Below are positions 55,954 through 64,000 of a stretch of 64,000 nucleotides of DNA, one piece after another (position 1 is the stretch's first letter; each line of letters opens with the position of its first letter). The stretch is from contig OZ026533.1 of the NCBI GenBank assembly GCA_964020055.1, positions 186,001-250,000 of the forward strand, read 5' to 3'. The DNA is from G964020055 sp964020055 (GTDB lineage: Bacteria > Pseudomonadota > Alphaproteobacteria > WRAU01 > Hepatincolaceae). A model generated the notes under the pieces. That model saw only the letters and a list, made by a program, of their open reading frames with translations. It had not been told where the DNA came from and ran no database searches. The translations under genes were made by a program, and so were the position numbers.

Positions 55954-57204
55954 ATGAGACGAGTTGTAGTAACAGGAATGGGTATGATTTCACCTTTAGG
56001 TGTAGGAGTAGATTTTTCTTGGAATAATTTGATAGCAGGTAAAAGCGGAATTGATAATTTAAAATTTGAAGCACCATACTTAAATTCACAAGTTGCAGGT
56101 TCAGTTCCATTGGGTTCTAAGTCTGAAGGTAAGTGGAGTAAAGACGACTATCGCAAGGTAAGAGGAATTAGTCCGTTTATTGAATATGCTTTAGCAGCAA
56201 CTGATCAAGCAATAGAAGATAGTGGTTTGTCAGATCTTACAGAAGAAGAAAAAGAAAGATTTGGTGTTGTAGTAGGTTCAGGTATAGGTGGCTTACAACA
56301 AATATATGAGAATTCAGCATTATTAGCTTCAAATAATTATAGAAAAGTTAGCCCGTTTTTTATTCCTTCTGCTCTTATTAATTTAAATGCAGGACAAATA
56401 TCTATTAAATATGGTTTAAAAGGTCCAAATTTATCTCTCACAACTGCTTGTGCAACAGGTACACATGGTATAATTGACGCTTATAATTTGATACGTTCTG
56501 ATGATGCAGATATAATGGTAGCAGGAGCTTCTGAAGATCCTATAAACCCTATAGGGATTTTAGGTTTTGATAGAATGCGAGCGTTATCTACAAAACATAA
56601 TAATAACCCTACAGAAGCATCTAGACCTTGGGACAAAGATAGAGATGGTTTTGTAATTGCTGAAGGGGCTGGTATATTGATACTTGAAGAATTAGAACAC
56701 GCCAAAAAACGCGGTGCTAAAATTTATGCTGAAATAATCGGTTATGGCTTAAGTGGAGATGCAAGTCATATTACAACTCCCTTAATTGATGGTTCAGGAG
56801 CTGGTCGTGCTATGGAGTGTGCTATCAATAAAGCAAAGATAAATAAGTTTGAAGTAGATTATATCAATGCACATGGAACTTCTACACCTCTTGGTGATAA
56901 AGCAGAAGTTATGGCTGTCAAAAAGGTTTTAGGTGATCATGCATATAAAGTATCTATGTCATCTACTAAGTCTGCAACGGGGCATTTATTAGGTGCTGCA
57001 GGGGCTATAGAAGCAATCTTTTCTATCCTAGCTATCAATAATAATATAATTCCTCCTACCTTAAATTTACATAACCCTGATGAAGGTTGTGATATAGATT
57101 TAGTTCCTTTAGTTGCAAAAGAAAAGAAAGTTAATGTTGCCGTATCTAATTCATTTGGATTTGGTGGTACTAATGGTTCTGTAGTATTTTCAAAATTTTC
57201 TTAG
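55954..57204 (+). CDS. fabF: 3-oxoacyl-ACP synthase II
   Basis: Chain-elongation condensing enzyme, 416 residues from ATG 55954. The Cys-His-His triad is visible: Cys166 in TACATGTHG, then NAHGTSTPLGD and SATGHLLGAAGA. The frame is open back to 55885, inside the stem-loop, but ATG 55954 has GGATAA just ahead and gives the conserved MRRVVVTGMG N-terminus. Confidence 0.96.
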   Translation: MRRVVVTGMGMISPLGVGVDFSWNNLIAGKSGIDNLKFEAPYLNSQVAGSVPLGSKSEGKWSKDDYRKVRGISPFIEYALAATDQAIEDSGLSDLTEEEKERFGVVVGSGIGGLQQIYENSALLASNNYRKVSPFFIPSALINLNAGQISIKYGLKGPNLSLTTACATGTHGIIDAYNLIRSDDADIMVAGASEDPINPIGILGFDRMRALSTKHNNNPTEASRPWDKDRDGFVIAEGAGILILEELEHAKKRGAKIYAEIIGYGLSGDASHITTPLIDGSGAGRAMECAINKAKINKFEVDYINAHGTSTPLGDKAEVMAVKKVLGDHAYKVSMSSTKSATGHLLGAAGAIEAIFSILAINNNIIPPTLNLHNPDEGCDIDLVPLVAKEKKVNVAVSNSFGFGGTNGSVVFSKFS

Positions 57205-57247
57205 AAAATTAATATTATTATAATAATAACTCATGATTGTTACTTAA

Positions 57248-58273
57248 TTGTTATATGTTTGTATTAGGTATTTAAAATACTTATTTTTATCTTACATTAA
57301 AAACTATAGATTTTACCTACAAGTTTTTTTTCTAATAATTTCTTTTTATATTGTTTGTTTGATAATTCCAGGCCCTTCTATTAGTAATCATAAAATAGAA
57401 ATAAAAAAAGGTTCAGGTGTTAATTCTATTACAGAACAGGTATATAAAGAGGGGTTTATTTACAAAAGATTTAAACCTATTTTTAAATACACTTTGCGTT
57501 TTATTACATTATTTAGTGATTTAACCCAAGGAGAGTTTATTATAAAAAATAAAAGCTCTTTGTATGATCTAATGATGTCAATATCTAATAATAAAAATAT
57601 TTATTATTATAAAATAACAATCATTGAAGGAATTACTGTTAATGAAGCATTACAAATAGTTAATGACAATAAAATATTAACAGGTAATGTCAGTATCAAA
57701 ATAAATGAAGGTATGTTGATGCCAGATACTTATTTTTTTACAAAAGGGACTACAAAAGACGAAATAATTCAACAAATGCAAAATCTACAAAAAGACTTCA
57801 TAAATTCATTATGGGAAAAAAGATCAAAAGATTTTCCATTAAACAATATACATGAAGTTATAGTAATGAGTTCTTTGATTGAAAAAGAAGCAGGTTACGT
57901 ACCAGAAAGAACACTTGTAGCTTCTGTATTTTTTAATAGAATGAAAATAGGTATTCCATTACAAACAGATCCATCAGTAGCATATGGAGTAGGAAAAAAA
58001 GAAGCTTCAAAAATAACATTAAGTGATTTAAAAAATAATAACCCTTATAATACTTATTTATTTAAAGGTCTTCCTAAAAATGCAATTGCAATCCCGTCTA
58101 GAAGTAGTATATTAGCTGTTTTTTATCCTGAAAAAACAAAATATTTATACTTCGTTGCAAAAGGAGATGGAACACATATTTTTTCTGAGCAATTATCAGA
58201 ACATAATAAAGCTGTGAAAAAATGGCGGATTATAGAAAAAAAACTTATGAATTTGAAATATAGAAATCAATAA
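57248..58273 (+). CDS. mltG: Endolytic murein transglycosylase MltG
   Basis: Membrane-anchored YceG-family enzyme that cuts new glycan strands. The 341-residue protein has one transmembrane helix (about 23-43), a LysM-like subdomain, and the catalytic domain with Glu212 in SSLIEKEAGYVPE, plus QTDPSVAYG and YNTYLFKGLP. fabF-mltG adjacency is common. The start is TTG 57248 with no better in-frame ATG ahead of the membrane helix, so the exact N-terminus is uncertain. Confidence 0.93.
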   Translation: MLYVCIRYLKYLFLSYIKNYRFYLQVFFLIISFYIVCLIIPGPSISNHKIEIKKGSGVNSITEQVYKEGFIYKRFKPIFKYTLRFITLFSDLTQGEFIIKNKSSLYDLMMSISNNKNIYYYKITIIEGITVNEALQIVNDNKILTGNVSIKINEGMLMPDTYFFTKGTTKDEIIQQMQNLQKDFINSLWEKRSKDFPLNNIHEVIVMSSLIEKEAGYVPERTLVASVFFNRMKIGIPLQTDPSVAYGVGKKEASKITLSDLKNNNPYNTYLFKGLPKNAIAIPSRSSILAVFYPEKTKYLYFVAKGDGTHIFSEQLSEHNKAVKKWRIIEKKLMNLKYRNQ

Positions 58274-58376
58274 GTTTACACTATTTCATAGTTCATTATC
58301 TTTATTGTTATTAGATAACAATTCATTATGTAGTATATCTAATAATCATAAAAAAGTTATTAAAAAATGATTCTTC

Positions 58377-58412
58377 AAAAGATTTATTTTTGCTAAAAAT
58401 AATAAATCTTTT
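58377..58412. terminator. Probable bidirectional hairpin after mltG
   Basis: AAAAGATTTATT (58377-58388) and AATAAATCTTTT (58401-58412) form a perfect 12-base stem, with an A-tract before and a T-tract after. It lies about 100 bases past mltG. Confidence 0.6.
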
Positions 58413-58510
58413 AAAGACTAGCAAACGCTATTTTATGAAATAATAGTTGTTTTTTATATTAGCTATGTTATTGTAAAATTAATAATAACAAAATAAAAAG
58501 AGGTGAAATT

Positions 58511-58966
58511 ATGAATGCTTATTCATTTAATTTAAATTTTTCAACAATGACAAATGGTATAGATCTAGAAACTTTAGAAAAAACAACTAAATATTTTGGT
58601 GAAATATTAAAATATAATGAAAGTAATGATTTTGATAAAGTAAATTATACTTTTAAAGAATTAATGTCGTTTTTCAAAGCTAATTATTCATATTATAGTG
58701 ACTTATATTATTATTTTGAGTCTACATTTAAAGATTATAGTAGTTTCAATTTTGCATTATTTGAAGCTTTTTACAATGCTTTTTTATACAATTACAAACT
58801 TCGTAAACACTACTTTTACAAAACTGATAACTACAGAGCTGAATTTAGAGTAGTGGAAGATTATATTAATAATTTTGGTACTTATGAAATGAAAGAAGAT
58901 TTAAAAGAATATGAAGATGCTTTTAGTACCTTATATGAACAATTTGATTCCTTTAAACGCTCATAG
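58511..58966 (+). CDS. Orphan aromatic-rich protein, unknown function
   Basis: A 151-residue protein with an AAGAGGTGA ribosome site ahead of its ATG. Composition is striking: Phe and Tyr make up more than a quarter of residues, with runs such as NYSYYSDLYYYF and FYNAFLYNYK, among Lys/Glu-rich helical segments. No signal peptide, membrane helix or domain is recognisable. A hairpin terminator follows at 58976. The good ribosome site, own terminator and intact frame support a real, separately transcribed gene. I do not recognise the family. Confidence 0.75.
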   Translation: MNAYSFNLNFSTMTNGIDLETLEKTTKYFGEILKYNESNDFDKVNYTFKELMSFFKANYSYYSDLYYYFESTFKDYSSFNFALFEAFYNAFLYNYKLRKHYFYKTDNYRAEFRVVEDYINNFGTYEMKEDLKEYEDAFSTLYEQFDSFKRS

Positions 58967-58975
58967 GCATATTTT

Positions 58976-58997
58976 CTAACATATTTGTTAGCTTTTT
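58976..58997 (+). terminator. Terminator of the aromatic-rich orphan gene
   Basis: CTAACA (58976-58981) and TGTTAG (58986-58991) with a TATT loop, followed by CTTTTT. It lies 10 bases past the stop. Confidence 0.65.
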
Positions 58998-59007
58998 ACT
59001 TATATAG

Positions 59008-60261
59008 CTAAAGCTTATTATTATCAATAATACTCTGAGCTTTAGTTATATACTTTTTTTTTGAAGTTAAAGTTCCCATCCAGTAAAATTCTTTTAATTT
59101 TTTTATCACATACCCTATATTTTTTTGATTTTTTATATCTAAATTTTTTATATCATCTCCGTTGATAGGGAATTCTTTTGCAGAGTTTTCTGTTAGTTTA
59201 TTTATGACATTGAAAATATGATATTTTTGATTTTGTAATTCACTTGCAATTAATATTAGCGATGAGATGATAACTTCAAAACCATATTCTGCTGTTAATT
59301 TACATATATCAGCAAATTCTAATATCTCATATTTTATTAATAGTGCTTTCAAGTTTAAAATTTTCGTCAATAAAGAAAAATCTTTTTTTCTCAATAATAA
59401 TTTATGACTATTTTCTAGGGAGATGCTTTTTTCTTCTATTATAAAACCTAAAATAAGTACATTGATTATGTTCTTATTTTTAATTTTTGCCATAGAAATA
59501 GTTTCATATAAATTATTTAATGCCTCATGTTCTAAACTTTGTAATTTGAGTATACAAAATGCATTTAATATTTTTGTTTCAGACATTAAAAGCAACGCTT
59601 TACTTAAACAATTTGTTTTTAATGTAAAAATTTTTGTTAATTCATTAGAAATCCTTTCTTTAGATAATAATGTTAATTTATATCTATTTTCAAATAATAG
59701 TTTTTTGATATAATCCGATGGTTCTTGCTTGCCGTATTTTCCGTAAAATCTAAAATATCTTAATATTCTTAAAAAATCTTCATTTATTCTATTTTTAGGC
59801 TCTCCTATGAATTTAATTTCTCCATTATACAAATTTTCAATACCATTAAAATAATCAAAAAATTCTAGTGATAAAGGATTTAAATACAAGGCATTAAATG
59901 TAAAATCTCTTCTTTTTGCATCTTCAAATAAACTATTAGTTTGTTTTACTATAGCTTTTCTTCCAAATGTTTCAACATCATTTCTAAAAGTAGTTATTTG
60001 AAACTCTATATTATCTATTATTGCAGTTATAGTACCGTATGATAAACCAGTAGGAATTACTTTTATACCTTGAGTTTTTAAATTTTCAAAATTTAATTCT
60101 GCTTGTAAATTAGATGCAATATCAAAATCACTAAACGGTAATTCTAATATACTATCTCTAATACACCCTCCAACAAAAAAAAACTGATGATTCTTATAAT
60201 TTAAAGCACAAATAAGTTTTTGAATTGCAGGTTGGTTAAGAAAAGGCCAATTTTGAGTCAT
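59008..60261 (-). CDS. cca: CCA-adding tRNA nucleotidyltransferase / poly(A) polymerase family
   Basis: Adds or repairs the 3' CCA of tRNAs. The 417-residue class II enzyme has FVGGCIRD (29-36) and the metal-binding Asp45/Asp47 in SDFDIAS, then the RRDFTFNAL motif and the EDFLRILRYFRF motif. The C-terminal half is degenerate helix. In this window the tRNA-Ser gene already encodes its CCA, so repair or polyadenylation roles are possible; the family cannot be separated from sequence alone. Confidence 0.92.
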   Translation of the reverse strand: MTQNWPFLNQPAIQKLICALNYKNHQFFFVGGCIRDSILELPFSDFDIASNLQAELNFENLKTQGIKVIPTGLSYGTITAIIDNIEFQITTFRNDVETFGRKAIVKQTNSLFEDAKRRDFTFNALYLNPLSLEFFDYFNGIENLYNGEIKFIGEPKNRINEDFLRILRYFRFYGKYGKQEPSDYIKKLLFENRYKLTLLSKERISNELTKIFTLKTNCLSKALLLMSETKILNAFCILKLQSLEHEALNNLYETISMAKIKNKNIINVLILGFIIEEKSISLENSHKLLLRKKDFSLLTKILNLKALLIKYEILEFADICKLTAEYGFEVIISSLILIASELQNQKYHIFNVINKLTENSAKEFPINGDDIKNLDIKNQKNIGYVIKKLKEFYWMGTLTSKKKYITKAQSIIDNNKL

Positions 60262-60405
60262 GCTTCACTTTAGTTAGTTATAAATATATTATTTATAAGA
60301 AATCCCTTATAATATTAAAAACCTAAATTATAATATATAATATATAATAATTTATTGTATATTTATAATATACAATAGTTGTTTTAATTCAAAATAGAGG
60401 CAAAT

Positions 60406-61170
60406 ATGAATTTTTTTAAATATGTTGTATTTGGTATTTTTACTTTAATATCTCTTACTAATTATTCTTATGCAATAGATAAGCAAGTTGATAGTAAAAA
60501 ATCTAATAATAGCACAACAAAAACACCTGAAAATAATAAAAATAAGAAAATCACAGAAAAGCCTGCTGAAGAAACTATTACAGATAAGAAAGTAGATCTA
60601 AGTAATCAAGCTAAAGAAAGGGTAAATCTATTATTAAAGAATTTATCAGATAATTTAAATAAACAAAATAATTTATATGATTATTTTTCTTTATTAGTTA
60701 ATGATTGTATAGCTTTAGAATACACAACTGCTTGGGTTTTAGGTGGAAATTATAAAAAGTTCACAGCAAGTCAAAGACAAAAATATACAGAATTAGGAAG
60801 AGATTATTTGATATTTGCATATGGAAATATGCTTGCTTACTATTATAAACAATATAATTTTGAAATTAAAGATGTTGTAAAACGCTCCGAACGTAATTAT
60901 GAAGTTACAGTATTGATTACAGCAAAACCTAAAGATAAAACGGATGATTCAGCTAAAGTTTCTATACCTTCTATATGGGTGTTATCATATAGTGCACAAC
61001 AGAATAGATTTTTTATTCTAGATATGGTAATTAATAATATTTCTTTGTTGCAAGTTCAAAGAGCATCATTTGCAGATCAAATAAAAAAGGTCAATGGAAA
61101 TTATGATGAATTCATTGTGCAATTGTCAAAAAAAGTAGATGATTTAAAATCAAAAGGATTTCGCAGATAA
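60406..61170 (+). CDS. mlaC: MlaC-like periplasmic phospholipid-binding protein
   Basis: A 254-residue protein with a signal peptide (to about residue 24, NYSYA) and a 40-residue polar linker, then an MlaC/Ttg2D-type domain: YDYFSLLVNDCIALEYTTAWVLG, the FTASQRQKYTELGRDYLIFAYG helix and the WVLSYSAQQNRFFILDMVI strands. MlaC carries phospholipids across the periplasm between MlaFEDB and the outer membrane. It is far from mlaE-mlaF (37813-39359). GAGGCAAAT precedes the ATG. Confidence 0.85.
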   Translation: MNFFKYVVFGIFTLISLTNYSYAIDKQVDSKKSNNSTTKTPENNKNKKITEKPAEETITDKKVDLSNQAKERVNLLLKNLSDNLNKQNNLYDYFSLLVNDCIALEYTTAWVLGGNYKKFTASQRQKYTELGRDYLIFAYGNMLAYYYKQYNFEIKDVVKRSERNYEVTVLITAKPKDKTDDSAKVSIPSIWVLSYSAQQNRFFILDMVINNISLLQVQRASFADQIKKVNGNYDEFIVQLSKKVDDLKSKGFRR

Positions 61171-61185
61171 AAATACAAAATATAA

Positions 61186-61223
61186 AAATAAGATACATGA
61201 CTTTAAAGTTATGTATCTTATTT
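61186..61223. terminator. Bidirectional terminator between mlaC and ispH
   Basis: AAATAAGATACAT (61186-61198) and ATGTATCTTATTT (61211-61223) form a perfect 13-base stem flanked by A- and T-rich DNA, between two convergent genes. Confidence 0.82.
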
Positions 61224-61235
61224 ATAATTAATCTA

Positions 61236-62186
61236 TTATTCTACATTTCTTAAAATTTTTGGAACAAAGAAAGTAACATTTTCTTCTACATGGTCGTAAT
61301 TTCTAACTTCTACATTGTAAAACTCTTTGATTTTCTCCACCATATCAAAAACTAGTTTATCTGGTGCTGATGCTCCTGCAGAAATTCCAATGGTATGGTA
61401 GTCTTTTAATTTTGCTATTGGTATTTCATCTACATTGTCTATTAAATAAGATGCTTTGTTATTTTGACTGCCTAATTCTTTTAATCTATTTGAGTTAGAA
61501 CTATTTCGAGAACCTACAATTATCAGTGCATCTAAAATATTTATAATAGCTTTGATTGCATTTTGTCGATTTTGCGTAGCATAACAAATATTACTTTTAG
61601 ATAAGCTTTCTAAACAAGGAAATCTTCTTTTCAAAATATCAACTATATTTTTTGTATCATCCATGGATAAAGTAGTTTGAGTAATATAACATAAAGGTAA
61701 ATTATCGGGAATTTTAATATTTTCTGCTTCATTTTCGTCAGAAACTATAGTTATATTATTAGGTATTCTACCAAAAGTTCCTTCTACCTCAGGATGCCCT
61801 CTGTGTCCTATTAGTATTATATAATAACCTTTTTCATGGTATTTTAATCCTTCATTGTGAATTTTTTTTACTAAAGGACATGTGGCATCTATATATAACA
61901 TATTATGATTAATACAATAATCTTCTACTTCATTTGAGACACCATGAGCCGAAAATATTGTAACAGCTTCGTTTGGTATTTCATCAATATGCTGAACAAA
62001 TTTTACACCTCTTTGTTTGAAACTATCTACAACAGTTTTATTATGGACAATTTCATGTTTAATATAAATAGGCTTATTTTCGTTTATATTATATTTTGTG
62101 ATAGTTTTTTCTACTATTTCAATTGCGCGAGTTACTCCGGCACAAAAGCTTCTTGGAGTTATTAAATATATGATTATTGAATGCAT
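61236..62186 (-). CDS. ispH: 4-hydroxy-3-methylbut-2-enyl diphosphate reductase
   Basis: Last step of the non-mevalonate isoprenoid pathway (Fe-S enzyme), so the cell makes its own IPP and DMAPP. The 316-residue protein has Fe-S ligands Cys15 (SFCAGVTRAI), a Cys in DATCPLVKKIH near 103 and SNICYATQNRQ near 204, and the GHRGHPEVEG segment. The 4Fe-4S cluster would come from the isc genes in this window. Confidence 0.96.
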   Translation of the reverse strand: MHSIIIYLITPRSFCAGVTRAIEIVEKTITKYNINENKPIYIKHEIVHNKTVVDSFKQRGVKFVQHIDEIPNEAVTIFSAHGVSNEVEDYCINHNMLYIDATCPLVKKIHNEGLKYHEKGYYIILIGHRGHPEVEGTFGRIPNNITIVSDENEAENIKIPDNLPLCYITQTTLSMDDTKNIVDILKRRFPCLESLSKSNICYATQNRQNAIKAIINILDALIIVGSRNSSNSNRLKELGSQNNKASYLIDNVDEIPIAKLKDYHTIGISAGASAPDKLVFDMVEKIKEFYNVEVRNYDHVEENVTFFVPKILRNVE

Positions 62187-62629
62187 GTAAAAAAACCTTT
62201 GTCTTATCCTGATATTGAAAGATACACTATTATAGTGTATTATATCAAATGTGTGTTATAAGTATAAAAATTGTTGATCATAATGTTGATTTTAGAAATT
62301 TTAAATGCAAATTTTTCTAATTTAATTCTTAGAAAAAATTTTTTATATCAGTTTTCTATAGAAAATTATGATATTTTACCTAATAAAAAAACATGCTCAA
62401 AAAAATGAAGTTATTTTTAATTTTGAATATAAAAAAATCAATACAATATATATTTTTTAAAATTTTATTTTATATGTTATTTGTTTTTGAAAATAATAAT
62501 AATTTATCGACAACAAAAATAATCAATAATAATAAATTTATATCTGATATCATATTATAAGGTATATACATACATTCTAATATCATCTGTGTTAATACAC
62601 CAATTAATATATAATTAAAGGAAAAATTC
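62187..62629. other. Divergent intergenic region ispH / gyrA
   Basis: About 440 bases with no supported gene. It contains the 19-bp palindrome at 62222-62240 close to the ispH start, and AAAGGA at 62617-62622 as the gyrA ribosome site. Small open frames (for example a 41-codon plus-strand frame from 62283) have no ribosome site. Confidence 0.6.
62222..62240. promoter_or_regulatory. Perfect 19-bp palindrome upstream of ispH
   Basis: ATACACTAT and ATAGTGTAT (62222-62230 and 62232-62240) are exact complements around one T. The centre lies about 45 bases before the ispH ATG on the minus strand, where a repressor or activator site is plausible. Confidence 0.45.
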
Positions 62630-64000
62630 TTGTCTGACTTATTTAATAAAAACTTAGAAAATATAATCAAAGTTCCAATTTATGATGAGATGAAAAAATC
62701 TTATTTAGATTATGCAATGAGTGTGATTGTAAGTAGGGCACTTCCTGATGTGAGGGATGGTTTGAAGCCTGTGCATAGAAGAATAGTCTATACCATGCAT
62801 GAAAACGGTTATACATATAACAAACCATTCAAAAAGTCATCCAGAATAGTTGGAGATGTAATGGGTAAATATCATCCACATGGTGATAGTGCTATTTATG
62901 AAGCATTAGTTAGAATGGCTCAAACGTTTTCGTTACGTTCTCCTCTAGTAGATGGACAAGGAAATTTTGGTTCTATGGATGGAGATGGTGCAGCAGCTAT
63001 GCGTTATACAGAAGCTCGTATGTCAAGTATAGCTCATATGTTGATTGATGATATTGATAAAGATACTGTAGATTTTAGACCAAATTATGACGATTCATTA
63101 CAAGAACCTGTAGTATTACCTTCTAAATTTCCTAACTTATTAGCCAATGGTTCAAGCGGTATTGCAGTAGGTATGGCAACTAATATCCCACCTCATAATT
63201 TAGGTGAACTTATAAACGCTCTTTTAGTTCTTATTGAAGATGAAGAAACTCCTATTGATGCTCTTTTACAACACATACAAGGTCCTGATTTTCCAACTGG
63301 TGCAAAAATACTAGGAAAAGCTGGAGTATATAAAGCATTAACAACAGGTCGTGGTAGTATTTCTATTTGCTCTGTATACCACATTGAAGAAGTCAGCAAA
63401 ACTAGATCTGCAATTATAATAACAGAAATTCCTTGGGTAGTTAACAAATCTAAACTAGTTGAAGAGATAAGTTATTTAAAAGATAAAAGTGATAATAAAG
63501 AGCTTGATGTTATATCTTCAGTTAGAGATGAATCAGATCGTCATGGTGTAAGAGTTGTGATAGAGCTGAAAAAAGATATTGAGCCTGAAATAGTTGTAAA
63601 CTATTTACAAAAATATACACCCTTTAGAGTTAGTTATGGAGTAAATATGCTAGCTATAGATAAAGGTGTACCTAAACTTATGAATGTTCGTGATGTTTTA
63701 GTATCTTTTCTAGCATTTCGTAAAGAAGTTGTAAAAAGAAGAACTGCTTACTTACTAAAAAAAGCAAGAGAAAAAGCTCATTTATTAGCAGGTTTAGGAG
63801 TTGCTGTAGAGAATATAGATGAAGTTATTGTTTTGATAAGATCATCTGAAAGTCCAGCAGTAGCGCGTGAAAGATTAATGACAACTCCTTGGAAAGCAGG
63901 TTCAGTTGCTCCTTTTATTGAGCTTTTAGATGAGCCTGATAGAAAAATAGAAAATGGGATTTATTACTTATCTGAAATTCAAGCAAGAGGAATTCTAGAC
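62630..64000 (+). CDS. gyrA: DNA gyrase subunit A (5' part; runs off the window)
   Basis: The first 457 codons of gyrA. The start is TTG 62630 with AAAGGA at 62617-62622. The breakage-reunion domain is clear: GLKPVHRRIVYTM (44-56), the quinolone region GKYHPHGDSAIYE (79-91) with Ser87 and Glu91 at the positions of E. coli Ser83 and Asp87, and catalytic Tyr126 in AMRYTEARM. Ser87 predicts native quinolone susceptibility at this site. The gene has no stop inside the window, so the C-terminal domain is not seen. Confidence 0.97.
   Translation, partial: MSDLFNKNLENIIKVPIYDEMKKSYLDYAMSVIVSRALPDVRDGLKPVHRRIVYTMHENGYTYNKPFKKSSRIVGDVMGKYHPHGDSAIYEALVRMAQTFSLRSPLVDGQGNFGSMDGDGAAAMRYTEARMSSIAHMLIDDIDKDTVDFRPNYDDSLQEPVVLPSKFPNLLANGSSGIAVGMATNIPPHNLGELINALLVLIEDEETPIDALLQHIQGPDFPTGAKILGKAGVYKALTTGRGSISICSVYHIEEVSKTRSAIIITEIPWVVNKSKLVEEISYLKDKSDNKELDVISSVRDESDRHGVRVVIELKKDIEPEIVVNYLQKYTPFRVSYGVNMLAIDKGVPKLMNVRDVLVSFLAFRKEVVKRRTAYLLKKAREKAHLLAGLGVAVENIDEVIVLIRSSESPAVARERLMTTPWKAGSVAPFIELLDEPDRKIENGIYYLSEIQARGILD

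Noticed and set aside
62283..62408. Plus-strand open frame of 41 codons before gyrA
   Set aside because: No ribosome site and composition equals that of the spacer.
62470..62670. Minus-strand open frame of 66 codons
   Set aside because: It overlaps the gyrA start region in antisense and has no ribosome site.

Overview
The window is a very AT-rich bacterial chromosome segment with long AT-only spacers. Gene content and order point to an alphaproteobacterium, most likely an obligately host-associated member of the Rickettsiales or a similar lineage. Supporting signs are gatCAB, the rne / amidase / mrcA / prfB cluster, the rpsF-rpsR-membrane protein-rplI-dnaB-alr cluster, an intact isc operon, small Rickettsiales-type beta-barrel surface proteins, an autotransporter, and a decayed plasmid-like region. 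The assignment to order is inference; no rRNA gene is present.

Layout. (1) 91-3477: gatC-gatA-gatB, the tRNA amidotransferase. (2) 3534-5149: tRNA-Ser(GCT), a beta-barrel protein and a lipoprotein. (3) About 5.2-14.6 kb: a graveyard of mobile DNA. It holds a broken VirB10/TrbI-like gene, AT-skewed DNA with two 21-bp-spaced direct repeats that look like iterons, a broken parA with a small partner, two broken fic genes, a zeta-toxin-like P-loop remnant with its small partner, an apparently intact serine recombinase, an intact AbiEii-type nucleotidyltransferase, and a broken unknown gene. (4) 14.7-28.9 kb: RNase E (minus), then glmS, amidase, PBP1A, RF2 and a giant AsmA-like protein (plus). (5) 29.5-31.4 kb: tyrS and an alpha/beta hydrolase (minus). 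(6) 31.6-42.2 kb: a complete isc operon (iscR-S-U-A-hscB-hscA-fdx-fdx-iscX) running directly into mlaE-mlaF and a DinG-type helicase. (7) 42.3-48.4 kb: autotransporter, rlmE, and two tandem paralogous beta-barrel proteins. (8) 48.5-53.5 kb (minus): alr, dnaB, rplI, a membrane protein, rpsR, rpsF. (9) 53.8-58.3 kb: fabD-fabG-acpP-fabF-mltG. (10) 58.5-64 kb: an aromatic-rich orphan, cca, an mlaC-like gene, ispH and the start of gyrA, which runs off the window.

How it works together. The core genes describe a cell that makes peptidoglycan (glmS, alr, PBP1A, MltG, amidase), type II fatty acids, isoprenoids, Fe-S clusters, and an outer membrane maintained by Mla-type lipid transport, AsmA-like protein and several surface barrels. 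GatCAB would correct Asp/Glu-tRNA charging.

The most interesting signals are: the fossil plasmid/conjugative island with a possible iteron origin; an AbiEii toxin-like enzyme carrying what looks like its partner domain fused at the C-terminus; an HscB with an N-terminal four-cysteine zinc-type module like that of mitochondrial HSCB; a tandem pair of divergent 2Fe-2S ferredoxins; and an aromatic-rich orphan protein. I did not find a clear-cut undescribed multi-gene system. CRISPR arrays, rRNA genes and complete insertion sequences were not seen.
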